Source: Emiliania huxleyi CCMP1516 (taxonomy: Eukaryota > Haptophyta > Isochrysidales > Noelaerhabdaceae). Taken from it: 64,000 nucleotides of DNA. The position numbers and the translations under genes were made by a program. This document shows, piece after piece, positions 10,773 through 26,800 of this stretch. The number at the start of each line of letters is the position of its first letter. Position 1 is the stretch's first letter. The notes under the pieces are model-generated. The model was given only the letters and a program-made list of their open reading frames with translations. It was not told the DNA's origin and searched no databases. The stretch lies in contig NW_005196981.1 in the NCBI RefSeq assembly GCF_000372725.1, positions 426,191-490,190 on the forward strand. Reading direction: 5' to 3'.

Positions 10773-11520
10773 ATGCTGGCCGTGCGCTTCTTCTGGGCGC
10801 TGCTTCTTCTCGGCCTGGCCTCCGCCTCGGCGCTGCTCGCGCCGGTGTCGCGCGCCGTGGCGCCGCCGCGAACGGCCGCGCCCCTCATGAAGGAGGCGGT
10901 CACCCGCATCGAGATTGAGGTGGAGCAGGGCGAGCCGCTCGAGAAGGCGCGCGCGCGCCCGGGGGCGCCTCGCTCGTCCCGCCCCCGCTGGCTCCCGCGC
11001 CTGCTGTGCCAATGAGATGAGGACGATTGCCCCCTCCTGAGGGCCCGGGCGGATGGCTGTCGGCCGACATTAGGCCTTCCGCCCGGGGGATTACGCCATC
11101 TCTGGCTCCCAGTGGCGAGCGGGGCTCACTCACAAGCTACACGTCTGATCAACGCAGCCCCAGACGTTCCCATTCCCCCGCACCCTCGTCCGACCCAGCC
11201 CGCCCCGTCACCTCCCTCTCCATCCTCCCTAGGCCATCGTCCGCTTCAAGCGCGCCACGAACCAGGTTGGCGCCCGCCTCCGGCCCTCCGCATCCGCCTT
11301 CCGCCTGGCCTGCGGGGCTTCTCGTCCGCGCAGCCGCGCCCTCGAGACGGGGTGACACACGCGCCGCCCTGCCGCCTCCCCGCAGGTTGGCCACTTGCGC
11401 ATCCTCCGCAACCGCAAAACCTTTGAGAACAACCACGACAAGAAGATCCGCAAGAAGAAGGAGGCGTTGATGCGCGCCGCGCGGGCGCGCCGCTCGCGCC
11501 GGGCGCAGGAGCGCCTGTGA
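10773..11520 (+). CDS. rpsU-like: Plastid-targeted ribosomal protein bS21
   Basis: Three exons: 10773-10946, 11233-11265 and 11386-11520, giving 113 residues. The joined core (IEIEVEQGEPLEKA, IVRFKRATNQ, VGHLRILRNRKTFE, then a Lys/Arg-rich tail) matches bacterial-type small-subunit protein S21, which sits near the anti-Shine-Dalgarno region of 16S rRNA. The N-terminus has a hydrophobic signal peptide (FFWALLLLGLASASA) followed by an Arg/Pro transit-like stretch, the two-part address used by secondary plastids. Intron 1 is GC-AG (GAGAAG|GC to TAG|GCC). Exon 2 is a 33-nt microexon. Intron 2 is GT-AG, and its first six bases (GTTGGC) repeat as the start of exon 3. Confidence 0.9.
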
Positions 11521-12091
11521 GAGGTCCGGATACCAATATTGTGGGTTGAACTCGATTCGTGGGCGCGGGCTGTGCAGTGGGTGGCCAGCACGCGCGCTCT
11601 GGAACCTATCGGTGCGCGGCGCGCGTGCCTGGCGCGTGCTGTACAAAAGCAAGGTGCGCGGAGTACACGTAATGCACCCCTTCGTTTGCCGTAAAGAAAC
11701 TACGGCGCGGTTGGCGAGGCAGGCGTGTATGCTGTGTGTGAACGACTTTTTCGCGCGCGCCGTTTGGGGTTTGGCGGGATGGCGGGGCCAGAGTGGTGAG
11801 TGCAGAGAGAGCCCTAAGTCGATCGCGCGGCTCGCGCGGGCCGCGGCGCGGCTCGTGCCGGCTCGGCGTGGCAGCCGCCGGCATTGCCATTGGCGGCGTC
11901 TCCACACCACGGAGCACGGGACTGCGGGCCGCGCAGTCGAACGCGACCCGCTCGAGAGCGCGGCGAGATACGACGCAACGCAATAGAGAGACGAACGGGA
12001 GCACATAGAGTACTCTCATAATCTCATACAGTGCACGTGGGTACATCTTACATAATGGCTAATCGGCTATACCGCACCCCGGCTGCTATAG
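11521..12091. other. Intergenic, nothing recognised
   Basis: Short opposing open frames only; no domain, repeat family or RNA gene was recognised. Confidence 0.4.
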
Positions 12092-13249
12092 CTAGCTAGC
12101 GGAAGCGCACCGGCCAGGTTGGGGGGCATGGACCTCGCTTCGGGTGGCAAGGCGGAGCGGCAGGAACGAGCCCGCGACAGGCGCGTCCTCTTGCCTCGCT
12201 TCTTCCCGGGCGGGCAGGCGCCGTGTGAACGGGAGCGCCGTCTGATGGCTCCACCGCCGCGATGCTGAGGAGAGGCGGGCCTCCGTGCCGAAGGTCGTAC
12301 GCGCCGTCGGCTTAATAGCGGCCCGGGCTGGCTGGGTCCCCACCGCCTGCTGCGCCGCCGCCAGTCGAATCCAGTTGCCTTGGCTCGGCAGGTCGTGCGT
12401 CGAGGGAAGGGCCTCGCAACTGAGGTTGTGCAGGCTGGACGCGGCGTCGATCAACTCCTCTCCGCTCTCCGCATTCGGCCCTGACACCGTCCTCTTCGCC
12501 GCCGCGCCGTCAGCCGGACCGGTGCGCGCCGCCGCCGAATGCGGCGTGGCGTGGAGCACGCACGGCGTCGCAATGTCGAGAAACTCGGACGAGCTCGGGG
12601 TGGGCGGCCGAACATCCCCCTCCTCCCCGCATTCGCACTTATGCAGCACCACGGGGAGTGTCTCGGCAGCGGTGGCGAGGAACGCCTCGCCTCGCATGCG
12701 AGCGAGCGAGATGTCCAGTGAGTCGAGCGGGACTGACTGCGTGTCCACATCTCTGGGTGGCCGGGCAGCGAGGTTGGAGAAACCCCGGCTCGTCAGGGCG
12801 GCGGCGCGCCGACTGGTGGATCGCCGAATGGCCTTCGGCATCCCGGATGCCGCGTCGCACGCACGGTCGGTAGAGCTACTGGATTGCGTGGCGGGGCGAA
12901 CAGGAGCCCCGAGCCGGAGGAGGACCGCTCTGCGATCATCAGAGCACCGCTTGCCCGCTTCGGCGAGGGCGCGCTTCGCATGGACGCCGCCCGGCGCGGG
13001 CTGGGTCTCGGTGGGATGGACCAGCGGCGGACGGGGCGGCGGGTGCCAGGTGGAGACCAAGCCCAGAGCACGCACCCGCGCCGCGTCCCAGGCAAATTCA
13101 ACTCCGTCGCCGGTCTCGCTCGCCTCCGTCGTGACTGCGTCCAGCAGCGACAGGTGCTCGGGGGCAAGCATGTACACCGCGAGGACTCTACGGCAGCGCG
13201 CGTGCGCGATGGCAACGTCGGCCGATGGAGCGAGCAGCCCGGTGCTCAT
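12092..13249 (-). CDS. Hypothetical protein
   Basis: A single 385-codon open frame from the first ATG. I prefer it to the overlapping plus-strand frame because its translation has an ordinary mixture of acidic and hydrophobic residues (LAPEHLSLLDAVTTEA, GDGVEFAWDAARVRALG), whereas the opposite frame is Ala/Arg/Ser-rich. No domain is recognised. The middle and C-terminal parts are Ser/Ala/Arg/Pro-rich and probably disordered. Confidence 0.45.
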   Translation of the reverse strand: MSTGLLAPSADVAIAHARCRRVLAVYMLAPEHLSLLDAVTTEASETGDGVEFAWDAARVRALGLVSTWHPPPRPPLVHPTETQPAPGGVHAKRALAEAGKRCSDDRRAVLLRLGAPVRPATQSSSSTDRACDAASGMPKAIRRSTSRRAAALTSRGFSNLAARPPRDVDTQSVPLDSLDISLARMRGEAFLATAAETLPVVLHKCECGEEGDVRPPTPSSSEFLDIATPCVLHATPHSAAARTGPADGAAAKRTVSGPNAESGEELIDAASSLHNLSCEALPSTHDLPSQGNWIRLAAAQQAVGTQPARAAIKPTARTTFGTEARLSSASRRWSHQTALPFTRRLPAREEARQEDAPVAGSFLPLRLATRSEVHAPQPGRCASAS

Positions 13250-13583
13250 ACACGTATGTCTATCAGCTGCGGGTCGCTGAAACGCATGCGACACTCACTA
13301 AAAACGTCCGTCCCACCGTCCGAACTGGGTTTTGTCGGGCGGTCTGTATTTTTTTGAGGGCAAGTTCGAACTGACTGAGTGAGTGAGAGAAGGACGTTGG
13401 AGCTAGTACCTGGAGCTCACATGCCTCGACTATAGATAGAGGGCTTCAGGTCGCCTGGTCGCCCTCCTTCCTGCATGCTGGGTGGGAGCCTGGGACCCAC
13501 GTTGTCCTCGCTGTCTGTCTGCGATCTTGGGTCCGAGGTGTGTCTTTGTGTTTTTTCAGTGTATGTGGCTCTTATACGAACAT

Positions 13584-13700
13584 ACCCGAGGGAGAGAGAG
13601 ATTTTTTTAACCAACAAGAAATCACGACTCTCACTCACAGTGATTTGGGCTCGGCAGCTTGTTAGCCCTCAGCCGAAGCTGGGGCCGGTCCCGTAGCCGA
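13584..13700 (+). repeat. Dispersed repeat C, copy 1
   Basis: GAGAGAGATTT, CCAACAAGAAATCACGACTC and CAGCTTGTTAGCCCTCAGCC recur in reverse orientation at 31062-31180. The left part recurs at the right end of the window. AAATCAC and GTGATTT arms inside it can pair. Confidence 0.85.
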
Positions 13701-14213
13701 GAGAGCCCGCGCCGATGAGTTCGACGCGGTCGGGGGGGCCTGCGGAGAGGCCAGCGAGATGGCGATCGCTGTACTTCATGGGGGTCATCAAGTGACCGCG
13801 ACTGACAAGCCAGAGGTCGATACTCCTGGACGACCCACAGGATGCCACGAATGCCTGGAGGAGAGGGAGGCGAGGCCAGAGGCAGGCTCAGCTGCTCTCG
13901 GGTGATCCCGCTTTGGAGGCTGAAGGACCCGATGGTCCTGTCACATTCGCGTTCCGAGTCGTGGGGGTAGAAGAATCTCTTCTTCCCGAGGGTGAACTGC
14001 TGACAGGGTTTGCGATGGGAGCGATCTTTTTTAGCGTTTGTGTGAGAAAAGACGAGCGGCCAAAGGAAATCACCTCCATAACGTTGCTTTGCCAACAACA
14101 GACCAAGACAACCTCGAGACGGGGACCCACGGGGGGCGTTGGAGTTACCCTCGGAACACCTCAGGCAGGAGACCGGCGGCGAGCCGCCAGCAGGCGTACA
14201 CACAACTCCGGCG

Positions 14214-19161
<4,948 letters not shown>

Positions 19162-19581
19162 GGTGCCGCCGCAGCGGCAGAGGCTGGAAGTGGCGGCAGG
19201 ATGCGGTGCCGCAGGGGGCAGCGGGGCGGTGGTGCCGGAGTGCTCCACTCTCATCTTGTGTTGCGGGCACCTTGGCTGATTGCGCGCACAGGGCGTGCGG
19301 TGTGGCGGCCTCTTACGGAGAGGAGTCAGGAGAGAGAGAGCGTCAGCAGACGAGAGAGAGAGCGTCAGCGTGCGGAGGCGCGGCGTTTTTCATCGTCGTC
19401 GCGAGTGCGCGTCGGGGGGTCGGTCTCCATGTCGGTCTCGGAGGCGCGGGATACCTCGGGCGTATACCTCGAATCCGGTGCGAGCCAAAGCGTTTTACAA
19501 ATAATGGTATCCGATGCCCAGACAGCGCTCAGCGGGTCGACCCCCCGGCGGAAAACTGTGCACGGCATCTTACAGTCGAAA
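19162..19581. other. Intergenic between convergent genes
   Basis: The fusion gene and the Obg gene converge here. No further gene is seen; a short GAGAGAGAGCGTCAGC duplication lies near 19330-19370. Confidence 0.5.
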
Positions 19582-22233
19582 CTACTGCGGGTGCGGCGGG
19601 TCACTCTCGCCCTCTGCGCCTGCGTCGTGATCTGCTAGCGCCGCGGCGATCGCCTCCTGCAGCGCACGCAAACCCTTGCCCTTCATGCCCGAGATGGGCA
19701 GCACCGCAAACGGGGACGTGGGCGGCCCGTCGCCCGGCGCTGCTGAGGCGCGCGCCGCCGCCGCGAGGAGCGCCGTCAGGCGGCGGGTCTCCGGCGCGAG
19801 AGCGGCGGGGCCCTCGGCCTGCAGGAGGGTGTCGAGCTTGTTGAGCGCGACGAGGTGCGGCCTGTTGGGAGAAAGAAGAGGGCTCGACCCGGAAGGGAGT
19901 GAGCAAAGACGGCTTCAGCCCAGACGCTGCGAGCTAGGAGGCGTCTGAGAGGCGTCTGGCAAGCGTCTGGGAGACGGCTGTGAAGAAGTGCCGCGCGCCG
20001 TGCGAGGTAGTCCGGGTTGTAGAGCTGCAGCTCTCGCCGCAGGACGGCGTACTGCTCGCCGACGTCGACCTAATCTCGGCCCATCTCGGGTCATCTCGCG
20101 CCATCTCGCCGCAGGACGGCGCACGGCTGCCCACCTCGGCGCAGGTCGTGTCGAGGACAAACAGGACGACCTTCACTCGGCGCAGCTGCTGCAGGAACTG
20201 GCGGCCGAGCCCGCGGCCTGCGTGGGCGCCCTCGACCAGGCCAGGGAGGTCGGCGAGGAGCGCGCCGCCGCCCCCGCCGCCCCCGCCCTCGCCGCCGCTC
20301 GGCACCATGGCGCCGAGGTTTGGCATCAGCGTCGTGAAGGGGTACGAGTTGATGGTGGCGCGCGCGCGCGTGAGCGCGTTGAGGAGGGTCGACTTGCCCT
20401 GCCCCAGGGGGGAGGAGGGGGGGGGAGGAGGGGGGGGTTGGCAGGCAGAGAGGCGGGAGGGGAGGGAGGAGGAGGGCGGAGGAGGGGAGGGGCGGAGGAG
20501 GGGAGGGGCGGAGGAGGGGAGGGGCGGAGGAGGGGAGGGGCGGTTTGGAAGAACTTGTAGATGGCNNNNNNNNNNNNNNNNNNNNNNNNNNNNNNNNNNN
20601 NNNNNNNNNNNNNNNNNNNNNNNNNNNNNNNNNNNNNNNNNNNNNNNNNNNNNNNNNNNNNNNNNGCCTCCCCCCAAAAGGGAGACTGCGCCTCTGCACG
20701 CCCAAGTCAGGCATTTGCTAAGAACGACTACTCGCCGCGCGGAGAAGGAAGAAGGCCGATACCGGCCAACCGCCAAAAAAACTCCCCGTGAGGGAGGGGG
20801 CGGAGGAGGGGAGGGCGCACCGCGTTGGGGAAGCCGACAAAGCCGACGTCGGCGACGGTGCGCAGCAGCAGCAGCAGCTTGGTCGGGGGCGGCGCCGCCT
20901 TTCCACGCACGAGGTCGATCTCCTCCTGCTCGCTCAGCTCGAAGGCGTCCACCTCCTCCTCGCTCCGCCTCCGCCCGCCGCGCCTCGCCTCGCTCTGCTG
21001 CCGCCGCGCCGCCCGCCCCCGCGCCGACCCGACAATGCACGGCCCGCCGGCGCCTCCCTCGGCGACGCGCACCTGCGGGAGGGCTCCGAGGAGGTCCAGC
21101 GAAGAAGGAGTGTCGCAGCTAGCCGCCCCACTCCCCTCGGAGGCCAGCCCCAGGCAGCAGCTCGTCCCAGCAGCAGCCCACCTCCTCCTCCTCCTGCCAT
21201 GCGCTTCTGTGATGCAGCCCACCCTCCTCCTCCTCCTGCCATGCGCTTCTGTGATGCGCTTCTGTGATGCGCTTCTGCGATGCGAGCCTCGCCCGTGGCC
21301 GAGCACGCAAACCGCGGGTGCGTCTCAGCCACTCGGCTAGTCTCGAGCCCGCCCGCCCCATCTCGACCACATCTCGATCACATCTCTGCTGATCTCGGCT
21401 GATCTCGAGCCTCGTCGCCCGCAGATACGAGGTCGCCGAGCACGCGCCCGCCGCCTGCAGGGGGCTGGAAGGGTGAGAGCCAGTCGGCAAGGGCGAGGCG
21501 GTCGCAGGCGGAGCTGCGGGCGTCGGTGCCAGCAGCGCCAGCGGTGTGTGGAGAGGAAGAGTCTAGGAAGTGTCGAGCACCCGTCCGCACAAAGGTGCCG
21601 GGAGGGACCCCGACGCGCAGCGCGGCGCCGTGCAGCTGCTGCCGCTGCACGCCGGCGGCGCTGCCGTCGCCAGAGTCGCGCACCGCCCGCTGCGCAACCT
21701 CGCGCGCGGTGAGCGGGCCGGGCGAGTCGCGGCCGCGCTCGCCGGTCAGCTTCGGGCGCGCCTGCGCACGGGGATAGCCGCGTGGACGGAGACTACTCAT
21801 AGCCTCGGGCGTCGGCGGTCGGCGTCGGCCGCGCGTGCAGCGGGAGGAGGTCCGAGAGGGACGGGTCGACGTACAAGACCACGTCACCTCCGTCGCCGCC
21901 CGGCGGCAGCTCCAGGTCCGACTCGAGCCCCGAGGAGAGCCGAGCGGCGTGCCTGCCGCTCGGAGGCACGACGACGCCGTCGCCGCCGTCGCCGCCGCGC
22001 ACCGTCAGCTCGACGCGGTCAAAGAGGAGGTGCTTCTGCTTCTCGACCGAGGGCGCCACGCCCTTGGTCCCGAGCGCCTTGGCCTTGCGCGACGAGTCCC
22101 GGGACGGCCTCGGCGCAGCCGCCACGGCCGGCGAGTGGCGCGGCACCAGGCTCGCCACCGCCGCGGCGGGTGGCCGCCAGAGCGAGTGCCCAGCGGCGGC
22201 GAGCGCAAAGACATGCACAAAGGCGAATGCCAT
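19582..22233 (-). CDS. obgC-like: Plastid-targeted Obg-family GTPase (ObgC-like), multi-exon, assembly gap inside
   Basis: The start at 22233 gives a signal-peptide-like N-terminus (AFAFVHVFALAAAGHS) and a basic Ser/Ala/Arg transit region. The Obg N-terminal glycine-rich fold follows (FDRVELTVRGGDGGDG, PPGGDGGDVVLYVDPSL), then after introns LHGAALRVGVPPGTFVR. The GTPase domain has VADVGFVGFPNA, interrupted by an intron (about 20399-20820) that splits the P-loop and holds the 100-N gap, then GKSTLLNALTRA. Switch and G3 follow (YPFTTLMPN, DLPGLVEGAHAGRGLG), G4 is NKLD and G5 is SGMKGKGL; the stop is TAG at 19582. Obg GTPases act in ribosome assembly, here presumably in the plastid. Intron 1 (21762-21834) begins with a near copy of exon 2. 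Other middle exon limits are not certain. Confidence 0.85.
20566..20665. other. Assembly gap (100 N)
   Basis: Exactly 100 undetermined bases, flanked by G-rich tandem GGGGAGGGGCGGAGGA repeats. The size is probably a placeholder. Confidence 0.98.
21180..21290 (+). repeat. Short tandem repeats in an Obg intron
   Basis: CTCCTCCTGCCATGCGCTTC is duplicated about 50 bp apart and followed by three GATGCGCTTCTG-type 11-bp units. Confidence 0.85.
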
Positions 22234-22306
22234 AATGCTCGGCGCCGGAAGCAACCGCGCGGCAAAAAGGAATACCGCACCGTCAGCGGAGCTGGGAAGA
22301 GGACCG

Positions 22307-22308
<2 letters not shown>

Positions 22309-22352
<44 letters not shown>
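22309..22352 (+). repeat. GA microsatellite upstream of Obg
   Basis: About 22 GA units immediately upstream of the Obg start, on the opposite strand. Confidence 0.95.
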
Positions 22353-22355
<3 letters not shown>

Positions 22356-22742
22356 CCGCAAGCGGCGTGGCGTGGAGCGGTTGTGCATCCCTCCGGGGGC
22401 CCCTCTGCGCCGGGGAGGCGTTGTTGGAGGCTAGGACGCAAGCGTCCGTCGCTCGCCCTTTTCAAACTCGGGGCCCACTCCGCTACGCTCCGACCCGAAT
22501 TTGGAGGGCCTGAAAGTTTAAGGTGTTGCTGCGCAAAAGGGGTCGGACACAGGGCGCAGCTCATGCTAAGAGCTAGAAGAGGAGATAGAGAGAACAACCA
22601 CCCTGTCCCGTTATTGCGTACACCAACACCACAAAACGCTCTCTCTCTCCTGTCCTCACTCAGGGGGGTCACAACTACCAAGTCCCTCGACTAGCTGCCA
22701 CAGGGCGCAGCTGCCACAGGGCGCAGCTGGAGACGCTCTCCC

Positions 22743-23022
22743 TCAATCGGCATCCACCCCCACCCGCTCCAGCCCCACTTCTGCTGCCGAGAGAGCTGAA
22801 TCGAAGCAAGCGAGCCATTGCATCTTGGCGTGCTCCTGGAGCGCGGCTTTCTGCTTGGCGGCCACGAGCACGGCGGAGTCGGCGTCGTAGCGCGCATCGT
22901 TCCCGCTCATCGCCCATTCCTCCCACGTGACGTGTGTCGGCCGCGATTCGATGTCGCCACCTTCATCGCCAACGAGGACTCCCTCGACTGCAGGGGGCTC
23001 CGGCGCGGGGAGGGACTCCGCC
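22743..23022 (-). CDS. Hypothetical C-terminal coding exon
   Basis: A minus-strand frame ending in TGA at 22743 reads like real protein (THVTWEEWAMSGNDARYDAD, QEHAKMQWLACFDSALS). It extends upstream through EPPAVEGVLVGDEGG before the frame loses coherence, so an upstream exon is likely. Upstream, a frame reading DDTLRIRIEPMEEEG may belong to the same gene. No domain is recognised. Confidence 0.35.
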
Positions 23023-23830
23023 TGCTGCGCTGGCCGACCGCGCCCTCCTCCTCCATGGGCTCGATCCGAATCCGCAGCGTGTCGTCCCCAGCGGCGGTGC
23101 TGCGCGGGAGGCGGCCGCGGGCACGCTGGGCTCGATCAGCGGCTTTCCCTCAGTTGCTCCGAAAGCACGGATTTGGCGGCCGTTCTTGGCTTCAATTTTA
23201 CGAATGTCTTGGCACCAGCTGAAGGCTTGCGTCCGACATCGCCGGATTCGTGCACGGTATTCGGATTTTGCTATTTGTTCGTGTGGGGGTATATTGCAGA
23301 TTTGTCAATGGTACCGCGTCTGCGACGCGGGCGCCTTGCGAGCAGAGCCCTTAGGACACCCTTTATATCTTGCGCGGTCAAAAAGGAACAACAGTTTAAA
23401 CGGCCACTTCAAGCCCTTTCTCAGAGCTGTGTTTGCGCTCGCTGTGCGCTCTCCCGTTGCTTCATGTTGCTGGCTACTCTGGAGTCCTCCTGGCTGCTCT
23501 CCGCCCACCAGCCGGCCACAGGCCGTCAGTCTCACCATCTGGGTGGTAGTGGCGGCGCTCCAAGAGTGGGAGAGAGAGAGAGAGAGAGATTTAAGAGTGG
23601 TGCTCTTGGGAAGAGGTTCCTCCTTTCCGCTCCCCCCCCAAGGCGCGAGACACACACGGGGCGTGAGGGTGTGAGCTGTGATCGTGTGTGAGCTCTCTCT
23701 GTCCTCTTGCCAACAACAGACCTATCACATCCCGGGGAGGAGTGGTCCGGGTGGGGGGGGGGCGTCCGGGTGGGTGGGGGGGAAATAAACATAGAAGGAT
23801 GGCGAGCGTGTTACGAGGGCACAGCGCGGT
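23023..23830. other. Intergenic, nothing certain
   Basis: Long frames on both strands are low in recognisable content. A short GA run lies at 23571-23589 and a G-rich tract at 23740-23785, just upstream of the receptor gene. Confidence 0.4.
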
Positions 23831-26800
23831 ATGGCTCCTCTTTGGCTCCTCTTCCTCTTTGGCTCCTCTCTCCTCTTCGGAGTCGCGTCGGGCGCGCTGC
23901 TCGCGGGTCTCGCCTCGCCAAGATCAACCGCCGCCTACGTTGTCTCCGTTGCGCTGATCGTCAGCAAAGCGGCCGCGACTCCGCCTCTGCCGCCTACGTC
24001 TCTGCCGCCATTCGCGGCTGACGGATCAGAGTGCTCAGTCTCTGCTGAGTGCTCCGTGGAGCCGGGATCGGTCGATGCTGAGTGTGCATCGGGCTACTGT
24101 CTCAGCAGGGGAGTGATGCGAGGACCACCAGTGTGCGGCTCGCTCGGCTCGCTTGGTCGCGGGTCAAGCAGTTGTTCCTCTGACTCGGACTGCCTCACCT
24201 TCCCCAGCGCGCTTGGCTCTGGCGCAAACGGGAGGATCCAGGGCGTATGCAACGGCGGCGAATGTCGCATCCCAGCGATGGCGGCGTGCTCGTGCTTCAG
24301 TGACGCTCGCCTCGCTGATCAGTATTGCTTCGAGGGCGGCTTCTGTGAGACAAGCGAGACAGGCAGCCAGCCCATGTTCCAGCCGCGGTGTGCGCCTCTG
24401 GCGCCGCCTTCACCGCCGCCAATTCCATCTTCACCGCCTTCACCGCCTTCACCGCTTTCACCTCCGTCTGTCGCCGCGGCGAGCGACGCCGAGCTCCGCT
24501 CCCTCATCGAGGGGGCTACGAAGGACGTCTCTATCTTCCTGGCGCCTGGCTTGCACCTCAAGCTCAGCAGCCAAATTAGATGCAGCTCCAATGTCAAGGT
24601 GGTCGTCGCCAGCAGCGATGAGGGCGCGAAGCTCGATGGCCAAGGAACGACCGGACTGTTTTTGCTCACGGAGAGCTGCAGCCTCACCCTTCGCGGGCTT
24701 GCTATCGTCAACGGACGGGCGAACTACGGACCATATTCTGGCCAAAGAGGCGGAGTTGTGGTCGGTGTCGGCGCAGGCGATGTCGAGATCATTGACTCGA
24801 CCGTGACGGGCTGCACGGCTGAGGTGCGCCGCGTATAGCTAGCCGCCTGTCTGCGCCACCATGGTTGGGCGAGAGATGTGAGAAGGCCACGGCCACACCC
24901 CGATCTCCCTCCCTGCGCAGGGGGGAGGTGTCGTCTTCATGCAGTACAGCGGTGACGTCTCGCTAACCCGCTCGACAGTTGTGAACTGCTCAGTCGGTGG
25001 TGGCTTGGCTGAAGATGTGCGCAGCGTAGCCTAACAGCCCTAGCTGCTGTTTGGCACGACAGCGGGGCGAGAGATGGAGAAGGCCACGCGACGGCTGCCT
25101 CCCCCTACTCCCTCCTCGCAACCGCAGGGGGGCGGCGTCGTGTTCGTCGACTTCAGCGGTGCGGTTTCGCTAATCGACTCGAATGTGACGGGCTGCTCGG
25201 CCGACTATGCGAGCCGCGTAGCCTAGCAGCCACGCTGCACAGCCGCACGGCAACAGAAAAAGAGCTTAGGAGGGCCACCGCTGCCTCATCCGATTCTCTC
25301 CTCAACCGCAGGCCGGCGGCGTCGTCTATGCGAGGCAGAGTGGTGCAGTCATGCTAATCGGCTCGATCGTGACGAGCTGCACTGCCAACATTGTGAGCCG
25401 CATAACCTAGCGGACACTCTACACAGCGGCGCACGACAGCAGGACGAGAGATGGAGAGGGCCACGGATGACTCACCCCGCTCCTCGCAACGGCAGAATGG
25501 CGGCGTCGTCTACGCAAACGCAAAAGAACTACCCCAGGAGAGCGGTGCGGTCTCACTCATCGGCTCGACCGTGACGGGCTGCTCGGCTGGCCAGGTGCGC
25601 CGTGTAGAGCTAGCAGCCGCCGCTGCAGCGCCGCACTGCAGCGGGCCGAGATATGCAGGGGCCACGGCTGCCTCATACCGCCCTTTCCTCGCAAACGCAG
25701 AACGGCGGCGTCGTCTATGCAGCCAACAACGATGCGGTCTCGCTAATCGACTCGACCGTGGCGGGTTGCTCTGCTGGCATTGTGCGCCGCGTAGAGCTAG
25801 CTGCCCGCCCTGCAGCGCCTCAGGGCAGCGGGGCGAGAGATAGAGAGGGCCACGGCTGCCTCCCCCTACTATCTTCCTCCTCGCAACCGTAGTACGGAGG
25901 CGTTGTCTTCATCACGTCCAGCGGTGCGGTCTCGCTAACCGGCTCGACCGTGGCGGGCTGCTCTGCTAGCTTGGTGCGCCGCGTAGAAGCGCACCCCCAG
26001 CAGCGCCTCACGGCAGCAAGGCAAGATACGTAGAGGGCCACGGCTGCCTCACCCCGCTCTCTCCTCGCAATCGCAGCGCGGCGGCGTCGTCTACGCAGAC
26101 AACAACGATGCGGTCTCGATAACCGGCTCCACCGTGACGGGCTGCTCAGCTGGGGTGCGCCACCCCGCGCCTCCGCCTCGCAACCAAGAGAGAGAGGGAG
26201 GGAGAAGCGGTGAGTAGTTCAAGACAAGGCAAGGAGAGTCTCAGCCGCCTCTCGCGCCTCCCCTCGCAGGACGGCGGAGCTACATTCACGGTTGCCACCG
26301 ACCTCAGCGTGACCGACTCCACCATCTCCGGCTGCAACGCCACGCGAGGCGGCGCAGTGCACGTGGACTCGGGCTCAGCCAGCCTAGCCCGCTCCACCAT
26401 CTCCAACTGCATCTCCACAGAGTCTGGCGGCGGACTCTACTCGGCGGGCGGGCGCACTAGCCTGAGCGACGGCACCCTCATCAGCGGCTGCTCTGCAACG
26501 GAGGGTCAGGGGAGCTCCATCTTCCTGCGCGCTGGCGAGGTCTCCTACGCCCTCCCCGCCCCCGCCGGCCGCTGGCTGCCAAACGCGCGCTGCGAGGTGT
26601 ACCGGGAGGTGTGCAATTACCCTTCGTCGGAGGCGGAAAAGCAGTTGGCTTGCCTCGAATACTACAAGGATTGCGCGTTCGCCGTCAGAGAGGTCGGCGA
26701 GTCGCCTTGGTACTGCCAGGAGCCGACTGTTGTTCAGCCTTGCAACTGGGATAGCACGCGAGGCGGAGATCCCTCGCTCCTCGGCAAGAGCATCTACCAG

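Noticed and set aside
12285-13280. Long plus-strand frame opposite the 12.1-13.2 kb gene
   Set aside because: Composition is dominated by Ala/Arg/Ser as expected of an antisense frame in GC-rich DNA; the minus frame reads better.
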